Below, in pieces: positions 1-7,249 of a stretch of DNA of 7,501 nt. How positions within the stretch are numbered: position 1 is the stretch's first letter; each line of letters opens with the position of its first letter. Source of the DNA: Chitinophagales bacterium (GTDB taxonomy: Bacteria > Bacteroidota > Bacteroidia > Chitinophagales > UBA10324). Location of the stretch: NCBI GenBank assembly GCA_013695775.1, contig JACCZV010000273.1, forward strand, positions 1 to 7,501, given 5' to 3'. The notes beneath the pieces are model-generated. The model saw nothing but the letters and a program-made list of their open reading frames with translations. It made no database searches and was not told the DNA's origin. A program made the position numbers and the translations under genes.

Positions 1-1580
1 ATTCAACCCTTCAGCTTTTTGATTTGCTTGGAATAGATATAGGCACGAACTCAGTTCCCAAATATCAGGATGGATTTCTGAGATTGAATTTTCCATTGAA
101 GAAAAATAGTACACTTTCTCTCTTCGGCATGGGTGGGCTAAGCGACGTAGACATCCTGATAAGTAACCAGAAAAAACCTGAAATAGATCTGTATGCTCAG
201 AGCGACCGCGATCAGTATTTTAATTCGCGAATGGGAATAGCCGGAGTTGCTTACGCCAAAACATTTTCCGCCAATACTTATATGAAATCAACTCTTGCTA
301 TACAGGGCAACCAGGTGACTTCAAATCATGAACTGTTGTACCGTCACATCGGAGCCGATGAAAACTATGTGGTTGATTCATTGCAGCCTATTCTCGATTA
401 TACTTTTCGTGAAGGAAAAATTTCTGCGGCGTGGTCCATTAACCACAAGCTTAGTTCGAAATGGCTTATAAAAGCCGGCTTTAACGCCGATGCTTTGATG
501 TACAGTTATCTCGATTCATCTCTTAATATTGATTCAACATCTTCTTTCTATTACCAATGGTACTCGCGTTGGAACAGCGCCGGCACAACCTCCCTGCTTC
601 AGCCATATGTTCAGCTGAAATATAAACCCAACGACCGCCTCACTCTGAATTTTGGAGCGCATGCCCAATACTTTGGGTTGAACAACAGTCTTTCCCCTTT
701 CGAGCCCCGCATAGGAATTCAATATGACCTTGGCAACAATCAGCTGATTGCATTAGGAACAGGATTGCACAGCCAGCAACAAAATATGTATCTCTACTTC
801 TATCGCTTACAGGATTCACTGAATCATCAGCTGCCGCCGCATAATTTAAATATGGATTTTACTAAGTCTTTGCACCTGGTGACTTCATACAGTAAATTGT
901 TTGCACAACATTTTTACCTGAAGGCAGAACTCTATTATCAACACCTTTTCAATGTTCCTGTTACGAAAGTGCCGTCTTCATTTTCATTGATCAATACCGG
1001 CGTCGGGTTCTCACGATTTTTTCCTGAGACATTGGTGAATGAGGGAACCGGAACAAACTATGGAGCGGAAATTACTCTGCAGCGATTTTTTTACAAGCAG
1101 TATTTTTTTATGATCACCGGTTCTCTTTTTAATTCCCGCTACAAAGGCAGTGATGGCGTATGGCGCAATTCCGATTTTAATGCGCAATATGTAATGAATG
1201 TTCTTGGAACGAAGGAATGGACAATTTCAAAGAAGCACACCTTTGGATTGGGTGGAAAAATTACCTATGAGGGCGGCCACTGGTATGGCCTTGTGGATAC
1301 TGTTCTCAGTGAGATCCAAAAAGAGATAATTTATGATGATGGCTCGCGGAATTCGCTGCAGTTTGCTCCCTATTTCCGGCTTGATGTGAAGATCAATTTC
1401 AAGATAAATGCAAAAAAAGTTGCCCATGAGATCGGGCTGGACGTAGTTAATGTGCTAGACACTAAAAACATCCTATCACTCACTTACATCCCTAATGATG
1501 ATGATCCTTCACGCAGTGTGATACAGAAGAATTATCAGTTGGGGAGGTTGCCGATATTTTATTACCGGATAGATTTTTAG
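1..1580 (+). CDS. TonB-dependent receptor, C-terminal beta-barrel part (5' truncated by window edge)
   Basis: This is the barrel portion of an outer-membrane receptor that would import a ligand using energy from the TonB-ExbBD complex; the substrate cannot be read from it. The frame is open from base 3 to the TAG at 1578-1580, giving 525 visible residues. The first ones, STLQLFDLLGIDIG, are already mid-protein, so the TTG at 24 is not a start. Bacteroidota receptors with an N-terminal CarboxypepD_reg-like domain and a plug are typically about 750-850 aa, so those domains probably lie to the left. The visible part has alternating polar/aromatic stretches typical of barrel strands, loops rich in Asn, Asp and Ser, and a last strand ending YYRIDF with a terminal Phe, as expected of a BAM-inserted protein. 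The segment around residues 8-45 (LGIDIG, then YQDGFLRLNFP, then LSLFGMGG) resembles the early barrel of this receptor family. The next gene is convergent 18 bp away. Ligand class unknown; the fold assignment is firm. Confidence 0.88.
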   Translation, partial: STLQLFDLLGIDIGTNSVPKYQDGFLRLNFPLKKNSTLSLFGMGGLSDVDILISNQKKPEIDLYAQSDRDQYFNSRMGIAGVAYAKTFSANTYMKSTLAIQGNQVTSNHELLYRHIGADENYVVDSLQPILDYTFREGKISAAWSINHKLSSKWLIKAGFNADALMYSYLDSSLNIDSTSSFYYQWYSRWNSAGTTSLLQPYVQLKYKPNDRLTLNFGAHAQYFGLNNSLSPFEPRIGIQYDLGNNQLIALGTGLHSQQQNMYLYFYRLQDSLNHQLPPHNLNMDFTKSLHLVTSYSKLFAQHFYLKAELYYQHLFNVPVTKVPSSFSLINTGVGFSRFFPETLVNEGTGTNYGAEITLQRFFYKQYFFMITGSLFNSRYKGSDGVWRNSDFNAQYVMNVLGTKEWTISKKHTFGLGGKITYEGGHWYGLVDTVLSEIQKEIIYDDGSRNSLQFAPYFRLDVKINFKINAKKVAHEIGLDVVNVLDTKNILSLTYIPNDDDPSRSVIQKNYQLGRLPIFYYRIDF

Positions 1581-1598
1581 ATGTTCTGAATATTATTA

Positions 1599-4034
1599 TT
1601 AATTCACCCATCGCTTCACATCCTGATAATCGAGGTAGTACCTGATACGGATAGAGAAATTATTGTTCTGTGGGAAATCAAGCGTGTGATGAAAGTTGTC
1701 AATAAAGTTCAGCCCCGCATTCTCATCAAATCCTACAATTGAATTCTTCCAAACAAGATTGATTTCGCTTCCCGGTAAGAACCACCAGGTAAAATTCAAA
1801 TCTATATTCCAGGCGTTGAAATTAAATGCAACCTCCTCATTATAGTATGAGGGGAGGAGCGAGCCATCAGTCTGAAGATTATAAAATCGGTCATATTCCC
1901 CTTTCTGTGAATAATATCTGACTTTCAGGCCAAGCGACATCTCACTGTTAAAAACATAGTTGCCGCTGATGCTGTTGTCGAATTCCTGCACATCTCTGCG
2001 CCCGAAAATAATGTTAGTGAGAGAATCAGTAGTTACATAACCGACATCATTAAAATAGAGATGTGTATTATTTTGAGGAAGCAAAAACAGTCGGTCTCCG
2101 ATTCGAAGTCGTGGAGTGATCACCCATCGGTATTTGATGCGGCCGGGCTCATTCCATATTGCAGGGCCTCCTTCCACATCGAGGGCAATATGTTTTCTAT
2201 AGTCGGTGCTGATTCCTAATCCAAGCTCATAAACAGCAGGCGCATGATAGAAGCGGTCCACCGTTCTGGGCTCGTAATAATCATCTTTTCCGAAAGGAGC
2301 TGCAAAATAATAAGAGAAGTAACCGAAATAATTTTTATTCAACAGCATAGTGAAGCCGTTAAGGTATGCCCGGGAATATGCACCATCATTGTTGCGATAA
2401 TTATATTCAATTTGATTGCTTGAATGAAATTCATTGAATTTTCCGAATGGCTTATAGATATCATAATTAAATCCGGCCTGTGCGATGTTCTCGTTGTTAA
2501 TATTTAAAAATCCAAGATCGTTTTGATTGAATTCGGGACTTATTGCAAGGTGTGAGACATAGAATGTCAGGTTACCCGAAATTTTTTCAATTGCAACCTT
2601 ATTTAAATAACCAGTCACAAAATCGGAGGAATTATCTGAAAGTGATTTATTCATCAGTGTGCTTAAGGCAATGTAGCCGAAGGCCGAATAAGTATTTTTC
2701 TTATTCTTGACTGAGGTCATCAAACTTGCTACATTAGAATTTCTTCCCTTTGAATCCCTCAAAACATTCGCATTGGTAAAAGTTATATAAGAATTGTTTT
2801 TTAGTGACTGATCGAGAACCAGCACATTGAAATTTGTCAGTGGATCTACCAGCACCGGCGCCACTGCTCCCTCTCCATTGCTTGCATCGGCATAGGTGTT
2901 CGATGTGATCGCATTGAATAATCCAATCCCCAACCCGTTTTTTGTTCTACCTGAGATCTTTGTGGCATTCAATAACGGAGTAGCACTGGGATAATTTAGA
3001 AGGGTAACATTTGTATCTGTATGTGATTCATAATAGTCTGATACGAAACCAATGCGCCGGGAATAGAAGAGATCTGCTTTATTAAATAGTTCCGTTCCCT
3101 CTGTAAAGAAAGAACGGTTTTCATCGTACTGAACTTCAAAGGCAGAGAGGTTATATACAAGATTGTCCGATTGCACCTGGCCAAAATCTGGGATGAGCGT
3201 GGCATCAAGGGTGAAGCTTTCATTGATACCCCATTTCAGGTCTATGCCACCTTTAAAATCGACATTGTTATCTGATATATTATCCTGCTTGCTGGTATAA
3301 AGGTTGTCGTACACCGTAGCATAGGGCGAAACGGATAATCTTAATGGTGGCTGAATGTTTGAAACACCAATTAGGGGTTGAAACTGTGAGACTACTCCAT
3401 TCTCTTTTGGGTTAATTCCGGCTGAGTGGTATTCATGACGGTTACGCCTTACGATTCTGTAAACATCAAGGTGCCAGTTTTGGATTGCTACTTTTGGAAA
3501 GCGCAATGCAGAATATGGAATCTTCATTTCAACGTACCACCCATCATCCGCCATGTAAACCTCGCTCTCCCAAACCGCATCCCATGTGTTGTCTGAATTA
3601 TCGTTTTGGAAAAATTTGAAATCTGCCTGTACATTTCTGGGGGACACGCCAAAGGCGAAGCCATTCTGCCCATCGTGATATGTATCGAAGGCAATTGAAA
3701 GCACATCCGTGTTATCGAAAATATCGTCACGTTCAGTGAACTGCATCCATATGCTGTCGGCATTCATAAAGCATTTTGCACTGAGATAGACAGCATTGTC
3801 GTCGTAAAGGACAATTATTTCTGTCCGGTCTTTTGCAGAAGGGCCATATTCGGGAACCGATTGAATGAAATCAGAAAAAAGATTTCCCTCTTTCCAGCAT
3901 TCATCATTTAATTTCCCGTCAATCTTGGGTGGCTGATGGGTTCTGGTGGCGGCAATCGATATTTTCTCCTGGGCCTTGGCGGACGTGACCAGTATAAGAA
4001 GACCATAGAAAAAAACCCGCTTCAAACCTGTCAA
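1599..4034 (-). CDS. DUF5916 outer-membrane protein with N-terminal CBM9-like domain
   Basis: This protein probably sits in the outer membrane with a sugar-binding-like domain attached; its biochemical role is not established. From TTG at 4034 it has 811 aa. Residues 1-21 form a signal peptide (KR, hydrophobic core, cut after SAKA). Residues about 32-217 match the carbohydrate-binding family 9-like (DOMON-type) fold: IDGKLNDECW at 38-47, a central YLSAKCF strand, and DDGWYVEMKIPYSALRF. Residues about 227-811 match DUF5916: LDATLIPDFGQVQSD near 275-289, FFTEGTELF at 309-317 and FYSRRIG at 323-329, then barrel-like strands to the C-terminus. Length fits the family. No ATG exists in this frame between the upstream stop near 4151 and the signal peptide, so the start must be non-ATG. 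TTG at 4034 follows GGAGG (4043-4039) by 4 nt; TTG at 4025 (808 aa) and TTG at 4058 (819 aa) are alternatives. It is convergent with the receptor and divergent from the barrel gene at 4312. Confidence 0.88.
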   Translation of the reverse strand: MTGLKRVFFYGLLILVTSAKAQEKISIAATRTHQPPKIDGKLNDECWKEGNLFSDFIQSVPEYGPSAKDRTEIIVLYDDNAVYLSAKCFMNADSIWMQFTERDDIFDNTDVLSIAFDTYHDGQNGFAFGVSPRNVQADFKFFQNDNSDNTWDAVWESEVYMADDGWYVEMKIPYSALRFPKVAIQNWHLDVYRIVRRNRHEYHSAGINPKENGVVSQFQPLIGVSNIQPPLRLSVSPYATVYDNLYTSKQDNISDNNVDFKGGIDLKWGINESFTLDATLIPDFGQVQSDNLVYNLSAFEVQYDENRSFFTEGTELFNKADLFYSRRIGFVSDYYESHTDTNVTLLNYPSATPLLNATKISGRTKNGLGIGLFNAITSNTYADASNGEGAVAPVLVDPLTNFNVLVLDQSLKNNSYITFTNANVLRDSKGRNSNVASLMTSVKNKKNTYSAFGYIALSTLMNKSLSDNSSDFVTGYLNKVAIEKISGNLTFYVSHLAISPEFNQNDLGFLNINNENIAQAGFNYDIYKPFGKFNEFHSSNQIEYNYRNNDGAYSRAYLNGFTMLLNKNYFGYFSYYFAAPFGKDDYYEPRTVDRFYHAPAVYELGLGISTDYRKHIALDVEGGPAIWNEPGRIKYRWVITPRLRIGDRLFLLPQNNTHLYFNDVGYVTTDSLTNIIFGRRDVQEFDNSISGNYVFNSEMSLGLKVRYYSQKGEYDRFYNLQTDGSLLPSYYNEEVAFNFNAWNIDLNFTWWFLPGSEINLVWKNSIVGFDENAGLNFIDNFHHTLDFPQNNNFSIRIRYYLDYQDVKRWVN

Positions 4035-4038
4035 TGGT

Positions 4039-4043
4039 CCTCC
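4039..4043 (-). promoter_or_regulatory. Shine-Dalgarno deciding the TTG start
   Basis: The minus strand carries GGAGG (4043-4039), 4 nt before TTG at 4034 and 13 nt before TTG at 4025. Strong purine Shine-Dalgarno sequences are uncommon in Bacteroidota, so this one is informative: it favours 4034 over the far-upstream TTG at 4058, which it lies downstream of. The 4-nt spacing is somewhat short. Confidence 0.45.
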
Positions 4044-4058
4044 ATTTAAAATGTACAA

Positions 4059-4087
4059 GTACTTTTTAACACTTACCAGAAAAGTAC
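4059..4087. repeat. Inverted repeat, 8-bp arms, overlapping minus-strand promoter
   Basis: GTACTTTT at 4059-4066 is the exact reverse complement of AAAAGTAC at 4080-4087, with a 13-nt spacer. Arm centres are 21 bp apart, close to two helical turns, which is the geometry of a dimeric regulator's operator. One arm covers most of the minus-strand -7 element and the other lies just downstream of the predicted start of transcription. It could instead fold as a weak AT-rich hairpin in the leader, or be chance in AT-rich DNA. Confidence 0.4.
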
Positions 4088-4110
4088 CCGAAGCTGCTGA
4101 CTTATCAAAA
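4079..4110 (-). promoter_or_regulatory. Bacteroidota-type promoter candidate for the DUF5916 gene
   Basis: Read on the minus strand, TTTTG (4110-4106) is followed after exactly 19 bp by TACTTTTC (4086-4079). This matches the Bacteroidota sigma-ABfr pattern of a -33 TTG and a -7 TAnnTTTG with one mismatch in the -7 element. Transcription would begin near 4072-4076, giving a leader of about 40 nt to the TTG at 4034 and keeping the GGAGG ribosome-binding site in the message. The -7 element lies inside one arm of the inverted repeat at 4059-4087, which suggests that transcription may be controlled there. The match is by eye only. Confidence 0.5.
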
Positions 4111-4215
4111 GAATTTCGGCCAAGGATGAAATTTTTTCGATGAACCAGTTATAAGAAATCAATCTGTATCCTGTTGAATTATAGAAATGCATAAATTTTA
4201 ATGTGTTCTTTGAGG

Positions 4216-4227
4216 TTTGTTAACAAA
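4216..4227. repeat. 12-bp perfect palindrome TTTGTTAACAAA
   Basis: TTTGTTAACAAA is self-complementary over all 12 bases and sits in the divergent intergenic region, about 85 bp before the ATG at 4312 and about 140 bp before the minus-strand promoter. It could be a small operator half-way between the two genes, but AT-rich DNA produces such palindromes by chance, and no second copy of the full 12 bp was noticed in the window. Confidence 0.3.
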
Positions 4228-4278
4228 AATTATAGGCATATTAACATGCTTGTAAAAGAACGATTAAAGGACAGTGCA

Positions 4279-4286
4279 GACCTTTG
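4279..4286 (+). promoter_or_regulatory. Possible -7 element for the barrel gene at 4312
   Basis: GACCTTTG matches the Bacteroidota -7 consensus TAnnTTTG with one mismatch and lies 25 bp before the ATG, a usual distance. The nearest upstream TTG (4250-4252) is 26 bp away, longer than the usual spacing of about 19, so the -33 element is poor. No clear Shine-Dalgarno sequence lies before the ATG; the leader there is A/T-rich, as is common in this phylum. Confidence 0.3.
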
Positions 4287-4311
4287 ACCTGTACTTATTT
4301 CAAAATAAATT

Positions 4312-5454
4312 ATGCAAATGACTTTAATAATTACACCAGGTAAGGTATCTGCCTTCTTCTTAATGATTGCTTTTTCTTTTTTATTTTCCTCAAATGCCAT
4401 TGCAGGCGGTCCCTGGGTATTGGGAAAAGGACAATCAACATTGAGCTTGGGTTTCAGCCGCAAAGTAGGTGAACAAAGATGGGCTCCTATGATAACAGGA
4501 AATACGACAACACCTACTGATTATTCTGATGATGTTATAACCTATGAACTTATCCATAATCCCGATTCAACAACCGTGGATGGCAAGTTTCATGATTTCC
4601 GTTATTATTATTTTCAGGGAGCATTTGGTATTTGTAAAAACCTTGAACTGGATATAACCCTTAATTATCTTATAGGGAGAGAAGCTTCAAGAAGCGATCC
4701 GAAAACCGGGGAACTTTATACCTATCTAACTCCGGAAGGTATTCCGATGACAGGGCCTAATTCTCATTATGCGATATGGGAGATAAATAAAGGTTTTACC
4801 GATTCTTGGCTCGGGTTGAAATATCAGTTTCTACACGGAAAATGGCCATTGGCTTTCGAAGTTAATACTCGCTTTCCTGATCTTTATAACGAGCCCTCTG
4901 AAATCTATACACGTTTCCATTATCAATACATCAAAAACCAAACAGTTGTAATTGGTGATAGTTCTTATAAGGTAAATGATACTATCGTTGAACCCGGTAG
5001 TGAATGGCGCGGGTTACTTAAAAGAGACTTTGCAGGCATAATTCATTTTGGACATTCATTTTTTCAGAATGGAGCCTTGTACATGCAGGGTTTTGCTGGA
5101 TATAATATTCGTCAGGGAGCTTTTTCAGACCAGATCATGGCAGGGATAAACGGAGGCTATAACTGGAGAGTCAGCGATAAAATAAATATTATTCCTGGTT
5201 TATCGTTTGATTATGTGGGTGGAATTGGAAATGGCGAACAGCCTGACTTCACCGATCGCTTTTATAGTGTTTATAAGAATTATAATTTCAATAACTCGAA
5301 ACATTTAAGAGGCTATTTCAATGTTGATTTTCTTATCAACAATCGTTTTGATGCGAAAGTGGGTGTGGGTGAATGGCTATGGGGAAAGGGTGAAGTTAAA
5401 TACACTGAAGCTTTTGTACAGCTGAGTTATCTGATTGGCAAAAATTGTAACTGA
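4312..5454 (+). CDS. Uncharacterised outer-membrane beta-barrel protein
   Basis: I do not recognise a named function. The 380-aa product has a signal peptide: a basic/polar start, a hydrophobic run at about 13-27, and likely cleavage after SNAIA at residue 31. The mature protein begins GGPWVLGKGQSTLSLGFSR. A start of the form GGPW.lpKGkg followed by an amphipathic strand is seen in a loosely defined group of Bacteroidota and proteobacterial barrels, sometimes labelled XagA-like or transporter-like. The rest alternates aromatic/hydrophobic and polar residues in strands such as FHDFRYYYFQGAFGI, LELDITLNYLIG and AFVQLSYLIG, with loops rich in Asn, Asp and Pro, consistent with a 10-14 strand barrel. 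It ends IGKNCN rather than in an aromatic residue. ATG at 4312 is chosen; the in-frame Met at 4318 would shorten the signal peptide by two residues. A terminator follows at 5474, so it looks monocistronic. Export to the outer membrane is likely; a channel role is only inference. Confidence 0.82.
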   Translation: MQMTLIITPGKVSAFFLMIAFSFLFSSNAIAGGPWVLGKGQSTLSLGFSRKVGEQRWAPMITGNTTTPTDYSDDVITYELIHNPDSTTVDGKFHDFRYYYFQGAFGICKNLELDITLNYLIGREASRSDPKTGELYTYLTPEGIPMTGPNSHYAIWEINKGFTDSWLGLKYQFLHGKWPLAFEVNTRFPDLYNEPSEIYTRFHYQYIKNQTVVIGDSSYKVNDTIVEPGSEWRGLLKRDFAGIIHFGHSFFQNGALYMQGFAGYNIRQGAFSDQIMAGINGGYNWRVSDKINIIPGLSFDYVGGIGNGEQPDFTDRFYSVYKNYNFNNSKHLRGYFNVDFLINNRFDAKVGVGEWLWGKGEVKYTEAFVQLSYLIGKNCN

Positions 5455-5473
5455 AGGATTTTATGATTCTATT

Positions 5474-5506
5474 AAAGGAGGAGGCAAATTGCTTCCTTTT
5501 TTATTT
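5474..5506 (+). terminator. Rho-independent terminator after the barrel gene
   Basis: GGAGGCA (5480-5486), loop AAT, TGCTTCC (5490-5496) forms a 7-bp stem with one G-U pair, followed by six Ts, one A and three more Ts. Upstream AAAGGA (5474-5479) can pair with the T tract through A-U and G-U pairs, lengthening the stem. It lies 20 nt after the stop at 5454 and separates this gene from the protease at 5598. Confidence 0.75.
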
Positions 5507-5555
5507 CCTGGCAGTGGTAGCTCCTTCATGCTTGCAAATTTTATAGTAATTCTTT

Positions 5556-5585
5556 TTGCAGCCTTAAACCATTGAGTTAACTTTA
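5556..5585 (+). promoter_or_regulatory. Bacteroidota-type promoter candidate for the M43 protease
   Basis: TTG (5556-5558, preceded by TTT) is followed after 19 bp by TAACTTTA (5578-5585), a 7-of-8 match to the -7 consensus TAnnTTTG. The predicted start of transcription, near 5589-5592, leaves a leader of only about 6-9 nt before ATG 5598, with no room for a Shine-Dalgarno sequence. Position after a terminator supports an independent transcription unit. Confidence 0.5.
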
Positions 5586-5597
5586 GCGGGTTATTAT

Positions 5598-7169
5598 ATG
5601 AATCGTCTGCCTCTTTTTTATCTATTTATATCTTTTGCATTCTTTACAATGCAAAAAACTTATGCTCAGGAGGTAATACGTTGCGCTACGGACGAAGTGC
5701 TGAACATGAACGAATTACAGCATCCGGGCACCAGGCAGCTAATAGAAGATGCAAATGCACTTGCTGTACAATGGATGATCGATAATCCAGGAGGAACCAG
5801 AGCCGTAATAACTATTCCGGTTGTGGTACATGTAGTTTACCATACTAACTCACAGAATATTTCCGATGAGCAGGTGAAATCGCAGATTGAGGTTTTGAAC
5901 GAAGATTACAGGCGGCAAAATGTAGACACCGTTGAAACACCCGCCATTTACAAGCCTTTAGGAGCCGATTGTAATATAGAATTCTGCCTTGCGGCGTATG
6001 ACCCTAATGGAGATTCTACCTCAGGAATTACTCGAACATACACCGACACTACAATATTTTCCACCAGCGATAATATAAAATCCGCGCAAATGGGCGGCGC
6101 AGATGGATGGCCTGCAAAGCATTACCTGAATATCTGGGTATGCAATCTTGACAATGATGTGCTTGGATATGCCACCCTCCCACAGACCAATTCAGGAAAC
6201 TCGACTACAGATGGTGTAGTAATACTCTATAAAGCATTTGGCAGGGAAGGCGTTTTATCATCCACATATAACTTAGGCCGCACATGTACACATGAAGTAG
6301 GTCACTGGCTGGGATTGGTTCATATATGGGCTGAAGATGGCTGTGGCAATGACGATGGCATCGCAGATACTCCCTTACAGGACAGTGCTCATTTTCAATG
6401 CCCAACATTTCCTAACGTTAGCTGTGGAAACAGTGGCGACATGTCAATGAACTACATGGATTATACCGATGATGGCTGCATGAACATTTTCACATTCGGA
6501 CAGTCGGCAAAAATGAATTCGGTGGTTCAAACATCACGATCAAGTATTTTAACTTCACCTGGAGGATGCCAGGGTGTCTATTTCAGCAATGATGCCGCGG
6601 CTACAAAAATTCTTTCTCCTATAGATACGATCGGGTATCTGTCTTTTCAGCCTCAGCTACAGATCACCAACCGCGGAATTAACAACCTTACTTCTGTTCA
6701 GGTTAACTACCAGGTTGATGGCCAGACTCCGGCGGTTTATCAGTATATAGGCAATCTTGCTACTTTCCAGTCGGAGGTAATAACCCTGCCACTTTATTTT
6801 ACTGGGGAAGGGGACCATCTCACTGCTGCCTGGACTTCAAACCCAAATAATGTGAATGACGAGTATATTTTTAATGATACTATCTCAGGCAGCTTTACGG
6901 TTTTAAGCAGCGTGTCAAAAAATTCCTTCACTGTTACGCCGAGCCCAACCAGCGGGGCAATCACACTTTCCATCAGCAACCCAAGTGCCGGTGATCTAAA
7001 TCTGCGTGTAGTTAATACAATGGGCCAGGTAGTTCAGCAGCATTACCTTTCATTGAATACAACCTCGATATTTAGCATAGATCTCTCTAACGTTCCGGCT
7101 GGCATCTATTTCCTCTATGCAGAGATTGGGTTTGATTTTGTTACTAAGAAGGTGATGGTATGGCGCTAG
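5598..7169 (+). CDS. Secreted M43-family zinc metalloprotease with T9SS C-terminal sorting domain
   Basis: This is a predicted endopeptidase of the pappalysin/cytophagalysin (M43) metzincin family, exported through Sec and then the type IX secretion system. The 523-aa product has a signal peptide at residues 1-23 (cut after TYA), a short propeptide of about 24-70 starting with Cys29 in RCATDE, and a catalytic domain at about 70-325. The zinc site HEVGHWLGLVH at 232-242 supplies three His ligands and catalytic Glu233. The Met-turn is SMNYMDY at 283-289 with Met287. Cysteines at 230, 249, 268, 276, 294 and 324 could form disulfides that steady the loops. Residues about 330-435 resemble a CARDB/Ig-like domain (LQITNRGINN, then YQVDG). 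Residues about 443-523 form the sorting domain: FTVTPSPTSG, LRVVNTMGQVV, LSNVPAGIYFL and KKVMVWR. All key residues are present and the length is normal for the family, so it should be active. The substrate is unknown; nutrient proteolysis is a guess. Confidence 0.95.
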   Translation: MNRLPLFYLFISFAFFTMQKTYAQEVIRCATDEVLNMNELQHPGTRQLIEDANALAVQWMIDNPGGTRAVITIPVVVHVVYHTNSQNISDEQVKSQIEVLNEDYRRQNVDTVETPAIYKPLGADCNIEFCLAAYDPNGDSTSGITRTYTDTTIFSTSDNIKSAQMGGADGWPAKHYLNIWVCNLDNDVLGYATLPQTNSGNSTTDGVVILYKAFGREGVLSSTYNLGRTCTHEVGHWLGLVHIWAEDGCGNDDGIADTPLQDSAHFQCPTFPNVSCGNSGDMSMNYMDYTDDGCMNIFTFGQSAKMNSVVQTSRSSILTSPGGCQGVYFSNDAAATKILSPIDTIGYLSFQPQLQITNRGINNLTSVQVNYQVDGQTPAVYQYIGNLATFQSEVITLPLYFTGEGDHLTAAWTSNPNNVNDEYIFNDTISGSFTVLSSVSKNSFTVTPSPTSGAITLSISNPSAGDLNLRVVNTMGQVVQQHYLSLNTTSIFSIDLSNVPAGIYFLYAEIGFDFVTKKVMVWR

Positions 7170-7249
7170 CAGCCGATTAGAATACTTATCCTTAAACTCC
7201 CCTTTATAGCCATATTATATTTTGAGCATTTTATCTGACTTGTTAATAA

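Noticed and set aside
24..1580. TTG at 24 as the start of a complete 518-aa gene
   Set aside because: The frame is open to the window edge, and the residues before and after 24 read as continuous TonB-dependent receptor barrel. A receptor also needs a plug domain and signal peptide, neither of which is visible.
3524..3763. Minus-strand ORF inside the DUF5916 gene, and similar short ORFs inside the receptor, barrel and protease genes
   Set aside because: They overlap strongly supported genes in other frames and show no domain, signal or ribosome-binding site; they are shadows.
4011..4017. Seven-base homopolymer in the DUF5916 signal peptide as evidence of a frameshift
   Set aside because: The signal peptide reads normally across it, and shifting frame upstream yields no usable ATG, so a TTG start explains the data better.
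4230..4463. 77-aa minus-strand ORF crossing the divergent intergenic region and the 5' end of the barrel gene
   Set aside because: It overlaps the signal-peptide codons of a well-supported gene on the other strand, and its product has no recognisable domain.
5489..5575. 28-codon ORF from TTG after AAGGAGGAGG, with a hydrophobic product
   Set aside because: The purine run is the left arm of a convincing terminator hairpin, so the supposed ribosome-binding site is explained and would be paired. The start is TTG, and the ORF runs through the T tract.
7170..7249. Bidirectional terminator between the protease and the small convergent gene
   Set aside because: The stretch is AT-rich, but I could find no stem with enough paired bases followed by a T tract on either strand.
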